Shown: positions 1 through 4,421 of the stretch, in pieces
Position numbering within the stretch: position 1 is the first letter of the stretch
Layout: every line of letters starts with the position of its first letter
Source of the DNA: Acidobacteriota bacterium
GTDB lineage: Bacteria > Acidobacteriota > Vicinamibacteria > Vicinamibacterales > UBA8438
Direction of reading: 5' to 3'
Assembly (NCBI GenBank): GCA_011523485.1
Contig: WTGR01000119.1
Location: 1-6,126 of the forward strand
Length of the DNA: 6,126 bases
The notes under the pieces: generated by a model
What the model was told of the DNA's origin: nothing
Database searches by the model: none
The model's input: only the letters and a program-made list of their open reading frames with translations
Made by a program: the position numbers and the translations under genes

Positions 1-208
1 AGTGGTTGGGCGTCAGGCCGAGGCCCCAGAACCAGGTGCCGAAGCAGGGCGGCAGGGGCGCGGCGGCGGCCCCGGCGGTTGCTGCGTAGGCGGTCCCGCT
101 CGTGCTCAGGAAGCACTCCAGCACCGGCAGCCCGATGCTTACGGCCGCGCCGCCCTTCAGCATGCCCCGCAGCACCGTGCGGCGGCCGATCTCTCGTGTT
201 GTACTCAT
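1..208 (-). CDS. DUF1552 family exported protein, N-terminal part (runs off left edge)
   Basis: Only the first 69 codons are in the window. The ATG at 208..206 overlaps the TGA of the upstream gene as ATGA, which fixes the start and suggests translational coupling. The N-terminus carries a twin-arginine-like export signal: residues 7-15 read IGRRTVLRG, followed by a moderately hydrophobic stretch up to about residue 34 (GAAVSIGLPVLECFL) and an Ala-rich linker to about residue 50. Residues 55-67 (CFGTWFWGLGLTP) resemble the start of the mature domain of DUF1552 proteins, which often begin with an FGTWFWG-like strand. DUF1552 genes commonly sit beside DUF1592 genes, as here, and have no assigned reaction that I know of. 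A Tat signal would mean export of a folded protein, possibly with a cofactor; that is inference. The family call rests on a short segment plus strong context. Confidence 0.8.
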   Translation of the reverse strand, partial: MSTTREIGRRTVLRGMLKGGAAVSIGLPVLECFLSTSGTAYAATAGAAAAPLPPCFGTWFWGLGLTPNH

Positions 209-621
209 GTCGGTTGCCTCTCGAACGGGCTCTCGACCCGCTGCTCCTCCCGTCTCTCGATAGCCGCGACCGACATACCTGCCGATACGCCGACGAGGGC
301 CATCAAGTAACCGGGAAGGTCGCCCGCTACCATCAACGCGAAGATCAAGACTGCAATGATGGAGTACCAGACGCGCCAGCCTCGCCGCCAACGATGGTCG
401 CCGCACATCCTCGCCGCCACCAGACAGACACAGAAGACGACCAGGGCGACGTTGGAGTGAACGTCAGCCGGGAGCGCAAAGACCACTCCGGCAGCGATCA
501 CTGCCAAGGAGTACCAGCCCCGCGCCAGCCAGTTGGCGCGCTCTACGCCGATCGTCATCTTCGCTGCCACCTGGTCCCGCCTCTCTCTTGCCGGGACCCC
601 GTTCGTCACTCTATCGGGCAT
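205..621 (-). CDS. Small multi-pass inner-membrane protein of unknown function
   Basis: This gene encodes 138 aa from the ATG at 621. I do not recognise the family. Four hydrophobic stretches are visible, at about residues 37-50, 57-72, 85-100 and 103-120. They are separated by short polar or basic loops, including a basic turn at 77-83 (HRWRRGW), and the charged C-terminal tail (ERREEQRVE) follows the last one. This fits a small polytopic membrane protein with three or four helices. The gene lies 6 bp after the DUF1592 stop, and its TGA overlaps the DUF1552 ATG. It is therefore embedded in the operon rather than being noise. The start is uncertain: the ATG at 558 (residue 22, MTIGVERANW) has a better ribosome-binding site, AGGTGG, about 8 nt upstream and would give 117 aa. 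Two Cys (64, 66) lie in the second hydrophobic stretch and one (73) just after it. Its role could be anchoring or assembling the exported partners, but that is inference. Confidence 0.72.
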   Translation of the reverse strand: MPDRVTNGVPARERRDQVAAKMTIGVERANWLARGWYSLAVIAAGVVFALPADVHSNVALVVFCVCLVAARMCGDHRWRRGWRVWYSIIAVLIFALMVAGDLPGYLMALVGVSAGMSVAAIERREEQRVESPFERQPT

Positions 622-627
622 CCCTGG

Positions 628-2265
628 TCAAGACTGACCCGGAACCACCGTGTAGAAGTCCGGATGCCGCGCGATGCGGCCCATCAGCACGCGCCACTTC
701 AGGCCGTTGTCCGCCAACTCCGCCCGCACGTCCGCGAGCCAGTCGCGCTCGCCGGCGGTCGGCGTCCGCGCCGCGCCGTAGGAGAACACACGCTCCACGA
801 AGCAGGAGGCCGCCCGCGGCTCGTCCCTCAGCGCCTGCCCCAGCCCCGGCGGCCCGTCATAGCTCCTGCCGTTCAACTCGCCGCTGGTATCGATCGGCGC
901 GCCGTTCTCGGTGGTCCGGTAACCGCCGGACGCGTCGAATACCTCCAGGGTCAGTCCGATGGGATCCGTCAGGTTGTGACAGCTCGCGCACGCCGGATTC
1001 TCCCGGTGCTCGCGGAGACGGTCGCGCGTCGTCCGAAAGTCGGGGTTGTAGGTGTCCTGCAGGAGGCTGAAGTCGACGTCCGGGGGCGGAGGCGGCACCC
1101 GCCGGCACAGGAAGATCTCCTGCACCGCCTGGCCCCGCAGCGTCGGCGACGACCGCCCCGGATGCGAGTGCAGGGCCAGGAAGCTCACCTGGGCGAGCAA
1201 CCCCGCGTGGCTGTCGCCCTTGGGAAACCGGTACGGCACCCACGGAACCGCTCCGCCCAGCTCCTGCGAGCGCGGCAGCGGCACCCCGTAGATGGCCGCA
1301 AGCGGCGGCGTCAGGAACGTGTCGCGCGAGACGAACAGCTCGCGGTAGTCGCGGTCCCGGGTCAGCAGGTGATCGACGACCGTCCGCAGGGTCTGCTCGC
1401 GCGCATCGTCCTCGACGTTCTTGGTGAACCGCGGGAAGAGGCTCGAATCGATGGAGAGCGTCGCGAAGCGGTCGAACTGCAGCATGTCCGAGAAGAACGC
1501 CCGCAGCCCCTGCTCCACCCGGGGCGACGCCAGAAGCCGCTCGACCTGCCGGTCGAGCCCTTCCCGCGTCAGCAGCTCGCCCGACTCGGCCGCGTCCAGC
1601 AGCAGCCCGTCCGGCGCGCTGTCCCACAGGAAGAAGCTGAGCCGGGACGCGCGCGACCAGGCATCCAGGCGCAGCTTGCCGGCATCGCCGGGGTCGGCCT
1701 CGCCGTGTTCCACGCGGAAGAGGAACTCCGGCGCCACGAGCATCCCGGCGAGCGCCGCGCGCAGCCCGCCGTAGTAGTCGCCGAGGGTCTGTGCGGCAGT
1801 GCGCGCCACCGCGACGTACAGGTCGGTCTCGTCAGCCGTCAGCGGCCGGCGGAACAGGAACCGTCCCGCCCGCGCGACGAACCGCGCGGCGCAGGCGTCG
1901 TCGGGCGCGTCGTCCGCCTTCGGCCGGCACCCGATGAGCGTGGCCCGCCGCGCCGGATCCGTCACCTGCGCGGCGACCTGCTGGGCCAGCGCCTCGAAGC
2001 GCTCGATCTCCGCGGCGCTCAGGGTGCTCCGCCGTGCCCCGAGCGCCAGCAGACCCCGGTCGCGGACGCCGAGCACCGTGGTGCCCTGGTCCACCGCGAT
2101 GCTGGGACCGAAGATCTCGTGGATGGCCCGCTGATACTGCGCCGGCGTCAGGCGCAGGAGGGTCATCTCGCCCGCCGCGCCCACCGCCGCCGACGCGCCC
2201 AGGATCAACCCGGCCAGAAGCAGCGCGAGCCCTCCGAACCGCCGCATGTGCATCCTCCCGTCCAT
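628..2265 (-). CDS. DUF1592/DUF1588-type secreted protein with single CXXCH motif
   Basis: The gene encodes 545 aa, a usual length for single-unit members of this family. A hydrophobic signal peptide spans about residues 10-31 (GGLALLLAGLILGASAAVGA). The domain order by motif is as follows. A short DUF1587-like segment (LLRLTPAQYQRAIHEIFG) lies at 36-53. A DUF1595-like RF..RAgRFLFRRPLT segment lies at 128-143. A DUF1592-like region spans about 165-330 (APEFLFRVE; RASRLSFFLWDSAPD). A DUF1588-like region spans about 350-455 (GLLAQVSFLALHSHPGRSSP; LCRRVPPPP). A DUF1585-like C-terminus spans about 470-540. CASCH at 426-430 is a covalent haem c signature, followed by the DPIGLTLEVFD block typical of the family. 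ATG 2265 is 4 bp after the upstream stop. ATG 2247 (residue 7) has an ideal GGGAGG six bases upstream and may be the true start. The protein is probably periplasmic or surface-located; its reaction is not established. Confidence 0.9.
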   Translation of the reverse strand: MDGRMHMRRFGGLALLLAGLILGASAAVGAAGEMTLLRLTPAQYQRAIHEIFGPSIAVDQGTTVLGVRDRGLLALGARRSTLSAAEIERFEALAQQVAAQVTDPARRATLIGCRPKADDAPDDACAARFVARAGRFLFRRPLTADETDLYVAVARTAAQTLGDYYGGLRAALAGMLVAPEFLFRVEHGEADPGDAGKLRLDAWSRASRLSFFLWDSAPDGLLLDAAESGELLTREGLDRQVERLLASPRVEQGLRAFFSDMLQFDRFATLSIDSSLFPRFTKNVEDDAREQTLRTVVDHLLTRDRDYRELFVSRDTFLTPPLAAIYGVPLPRSQELGGAVPWVPYRFPKGDSHAGLLAQVSFLALHSHPGRSSPTLRGQAVQEIFLCRRVPPPPPDVDFSLLQDTYNPDFRTTRDRLREHRENPACASCHNLTDPIGLTLEVFDASGGYRTTENGAPIDTSGELNGRSYDGPPGLGQALRDEPRAASCFVERVFSYGAARTPTAGERDWLADVRAELADNGLKWRVLMGRIARHPDFYTVVPGQS

Positions 2266-2269
2266 GTCC

Positions 2270-3442
2270 TCACTCCGGGTCCAGGGTGACGTTCTCCTGC
2301 ACCGCGGGACCGCTCAGCAGCGGGCCGGGCCCCACCGACTCGGCCACGACCTCGCCGGAGAGGGTGGCGTGGAACGCCGGCACCGCCTCCAGGAAATAGG
2401 CCGCCGAGATCGCGGTGTTCTCCCCGGTCTCCGGGTCGGGCACCCCGTCGGCCAGACGCCGCATGGCGTAGTACACGCCGGCCAGGTCGACCTGGGCGTT
2501 CTCCTCGCCCCGAATCGCCAGGTAGTGGAAGTAGTCGCGCCAGGGCTGATAGCCGCCGATGATGCCGGACGCGCTGCCGTCTTCCGCCATTCTCATCCAG
2601 AGGCGGGTCCCGGTGAAGCGCAGGATCGCGTAGAACTGCGACTCGCCCTGGATGGAGAAGTCGCCCGGCTCGATGGTGAGCACGCCGTTGTCGATACGCC
2701 CATCGAACACGCTGTGCGAGCGCGGGTCGGGATCGACCACGTAGGTCGCGCCCGACAGCACGCCGCCGCGCGCGTCCCGCATGGCGACGTTCAGGGCCCG
2801 GTCGAAGGCGACCGTCACCTCCCCGTCGCTGTCCAGGTCGTCGCCGGTGATCGACATCAGCCAGGCGGGCATCGCGTCCAGCGCGGTGTCCCAGGCGATG
2901 TCCTCGTTGTACGGCCGCACCGGCCGGCGCACCTGGTAGACCTCGAAGCACCCCAGCGCGCGCCACATCTGGTTGTCGACGCCCCGCTCGCTGCTGTCGG
3001 GATTCTCGAACGCATCGGGCTCCACCCGGCCGTTCAGATTGAAGCCGTAGGCGTACCTCCCGTAGGCGGTGTGGATCCGCGGATCGGAAACGAGCACCGG
3101 CACGTTGCCCGGGTTCACCTCGATACCGTCGAGTTCGGGCAGCTCCCTGAGCGCGACGCGGTTGCCGTCCCGGTCCACGCCGCCGCTGGCGAGAATGGCT
3201 ACGGCTTCCTCTTCGCTGAACCCGCGGCGGACCAGGCGCCGCACCTTCAGATCGGCCAGGCTGCCGTTGTATCCCGCCGGACACGTATCCGTGTTCGCGT
3301 AGGTGGCCGTGTGCACCATGGAGATCACGTAGCCGCGGGTCTCCCCGGAGGCATGGGTCGGCGCACCGATGAGGACCAGCGCGAGGGCGCCGGCGAGGAA
3401 ACCGGCGCGAGCGGGCTCCACCCGGAAGCTGCTTCGATACAT
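2270..3442 (-). CDS. Uncharacterised secreted protein, first gene of the operon
   Basis: The gene encodes 390 aa from the ATG at 3442; I do not recognise a named family. The N-terminus is a Sec-type signal: a basic start (MYRSSFRVEPAR), a hydrophobic core at about 14-27, and a plausible cleavage after Ala31 (THA/SG). The open frame extends upstream to 3628, but that would overlap the divergent hydratase gene and lacks a signal peptide at its start, so 3442 is preferred. The mature protein is acidic and rich in Gly, Asp and aromatics. It has only two Cys (54 and 165), which could form a disulfide. Residues 201-214 (DDLDSDGEVTVAFD) resemble an EF-hand or dockerin calcium loop, though the usual acidic twelfth residue is shifted by one. 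The central and C-terminal parts look beta-rich. The gene ends 4 bp before the DUF1592 ATG, so a functional partnership with the DUF1592 and DUF1552 products is likely but not shown. Confidence 0.82.
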   Translation of the reverse strand: MYRSSFRVEPARAGFLAGALALVLIGAPTHASGETRGYVISMVHTATYANTDTCPAGYNGSLADLKVRRLVRRGFSEEEAVAILASGGVDRDGNRVALRELPELDGIEVNPGNVPVLVSDPRIHTAYGRYAYGFNLNGRVEPDAFENPDSSERGVDNQMWRALGCFEVYQVRRPVRPYNEDIAWDTALDAMPAWLMSITGDDLDSDGEVTVAFDRALNVAMRDARGGVLSGATYVVDPDPRSHSVFDGRIDNGVLTIEPGDFSIQGESQFYAILRFTGTRLWMRMAEDGSASGIIGGYQPWRDYFHYLAIRGEENAQVDLAGVYYAMRRLADGVPDPETGENTAISAAYFLEAVPAFHATLSGEVVAESVGPGPLLSGPAVQENVTLDPE

Positions 3443-3449
3443 CGCGCCC

Positions 3450-3478
3450 ACGATGCCCGCACGGGGCGCGGATGTCAA
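3450..3478 (-). promoter_or_regulatory. Candidate sigma-70-like promoter for the leftward operon
   Basis: On the minus strand a perfect TTGACA -35 hexamer (3478..3473) is followed after 17 bp by CATCGT (3455..3450). That hexamer matches TATAAT at only three positions, including A2 and T6. Start of transcription would fall near 3443, right at the ATG at 3442, which has no clear Shine-Dalgarno sequence. A leaderless or nearly leaderless mRNA is therefore possible. The evidence is a motif match only. Confidence 0.35.
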
Positions 3479-3481
3479 CCA

Positions 3482-3500
3482 CCGGTGCAGCGTCCGGTGC
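3482..3500 (+). repeat. Direct repeat CCGGTGC x2, 12-bp period
   Basis: CCGGTGC occurs at 3482-3488 and again at 3494-3500, one 12-bp step apart. The pair fills the place where a -35 box for the TATACT element would sit. That placement suggests a binding site for an activator or repressor of the hydratase gene. In GC-rich DNA a 7-mer pair could also arise by chance. Confidence 0.35.
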
Positions 3501-3540
3501 CCGTATACTGACGGCGTCGGACAGACTGCCGCGCCGGACG
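3491..3540. repeat. Imperfect inverted repeat flanking the hydratase -10 region
   Basis: CGTCCGGTGC (3491-3500) and GCGCCGGACG (3531-3540) are inverted copies matching at 9 of 10 positions. The 30-bp spacer holds TATACT and the predicted transcription start. The layout resembles paired operator half-sites more than a terminator, because the loop is long and no T-run follows. Confidence 0.35.
3504..3509 (+). promoter_or_regulatory. Candidate -10 element (TATACT) for the hydratase gene
   Basis: TATACT matches five of six positions of the TATAAT consensus and stands out in otherwise very GC-rich DNA. It predicts transcription start near 3516 and a leader of about 30 nt before the ATG at 3546. 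No TTGACA-like -35 is present 16-18 bp upstream; that position is occupied by the CCGGTGC repeats. This would fit a regulator-dependent promoter. Confidence 0.45.
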
Positions 3541-3545
3541 ATCCC

Positions 3546-4334
3546 ATGAACATCACCGAGACAGCACGGTACCTCCAGGCACTGCGCACCCGGCACGAAC
3601 GCGTCGACGAGTTGCCGCCGGCGCTCATGCCGCCGGATCTCGCGGCGGGTTATCGTGCCCAGTCCGCGCTGGTCGATGGTCTGTGCGCGCACTGGGGCGG
3701 CGAGACCGCGGGCTACAAGGTGGCGCTGACCAATCCCGCTGCGCAACGGATGCTGGGCGTGCCCTATCCGGTGTTCGGTCGCCTGTTCACCGCCCGCCTG
3801 CACGAGTCGGGCGTCACGCTGCGCGCCGCCGATTACGTCATCCGGCTGATCGAGGTGGAGATCGCCTTCCGGATCGCGGCCGACGTACCGGAGATCGACG
3901 GGGGCCACAATCGCCGGTCCATCGCCGAGCACCTCGGGGCGCTGTACCCGGCCATCGAGCTGGTCGAGCATCACTTCGCGGGCCTCGACCGGTTCACGCC
4001 GGAGTCGTTCGCCGCGGACAACGCCATCCACGGCGCCTGGATCCACGGTGCGCCGGTGGACGATTGGCGCGGGCTCGACTTGGCCGCGCAGCCGACGCGG
4101 CTCCTCGTCAACGGCGAAGAGCGGCTTACCGGCTCCGGGGGCAACGTCCTCGGCCACCCGCTGGAGGTCATGGCGTGGCTGGCCAACGAATTGCCGCGAC
4201 ATGGGCTCGCCCTCTCGCGCGGCGACTTCGTGACCACCGGCGTCACCACCGACGTCATCTACCCTGCGGAGGCGGGGGAGCGGCTGACCGCGGACTTCCC
4301 GGGCATCGGCCGCGTCGAGCTGGGTTTCGAGTAG
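3546..4334 (+). CDS. 2-keto-4-pentenoate hydratase-type enzyme (MhpD/HpcG-like, FAH superfamily)
   Basis: The gene encodes 262 aa, the normal length for this family. These cytosolic enzymes add water to 2-hydroxypenta-2,4-dienoate-type products of aromatic meta-cleavage, using a divalent metal. Visible family features are GYKVALTNPA (K58), the metal-ligand pair E103 and E105 in LIEVEIAFRI, a third acidic ligand E138 in PAIELVEHH, and DNA at 158-160 preceding the HGAWIHG strand. The C-terminal part has NVLGHPLEVMAWLAN (190-204), a GDFVTTGVTTD block (206-216) and the closing strand FPGIGRVELGF. The start at 3546 is chosen because the upstream in-frame extension would run into the divergent gene. 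No clear Shine-Dalgarno sequence precedes it. No dioxygenase, aldolase or dehydrogenase lies nearby, so the substrate is open; a 4-oxalocrotonate decarboxylase-like activity is an alternative within the same fold. It is divergent from the DUF operon and convergent with brxL. Confidence 0.88.
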   Translation: MNITETARYLQALRTRHERVDELPPALMPPDLAAGYRAQSALVDGLCAHWGGETAGYKVALTNPAAQRMLGVPYPVFGRLFTARLHESGVTLRAADYVIRLIEVEIAFRIAADVPEIDGGHNRRSIAEHLGALYPAIELVEHHFAGLDRFTPESFAADNAIHGAWIHGAPVDDWRGLDLAAQPTRLLVNGEERLTGSGGNVLGHPLEVMAWLANELPRHGLALSRGDFVTTGVTTDVIYPAEAGERLTADFPGIGRVELGFE

Positions 4335-4406
4335 CACGGCGAGGTCCTCCCGTCCAACTGCGACGACGACCTGCTGGAGGGAATGCTCGACGATGACAGG
4401 GATTGA
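4335..4406 (+). other. Short open segment in frame after the hydratase stop
   Basis: Directly after the TAG at 4332-4334 the same frame stays open for 23 codons before TGA at 4404-4406. It reads as an acidic peptide ending LLEGMLDDDRD. It has no start of its own except an internal ATG at 4383. It could be a chance open stretch, a relic of another gene's 3' end left at the island boundary, or a former C-terminal extension. The hydratase is already full length, so the last seems least likely. Confidence 0.25.
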
Positions 4407-4421
4407 TTGCGACCTTGCTCT

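Noticed and set aside
201..215. Assembly frameshift at the overlap of the small membrane protein and the DUF1552 gene
   Set aside because: The ATGA overlap is a standard coupled stop/start, and both products look complete at that end, with a charged tail and a Tat-like N-terminus.
79..2289. Long plus-strand open frame of 736 codons opposite the DUF1592 gene
   Set aside because: It is very rich in Arg, Pro and Ala with no domain motif. It is antisense to a gene with clear family motifs and a signal peptide, and is a shadow frame typical of high-GC DNA.
2246..3511. Plus-strand open frame of 421 codons opposite the secreted 390-aa protein
   Set aside because: The minus-strand reading has a proper signal peptide, start and operon spacing. 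The plus frame has none of these.
3443..3628. Upstream extension of the secreted-protein gene to the ATG at 3628
   Set aside because: It would overlap the hydratase coding region and the divergent promoter, and it would bury the signal peptide 62 residues inside the protein.
2205..4337. Minus-strand open frame of 710 codons spanning three genes
   Set aside because: It crosses the divergent promoter and overlaps the hydratase antisense. Its composition is low-complexity and Arg/Gly-rich, with no recognisable domain.
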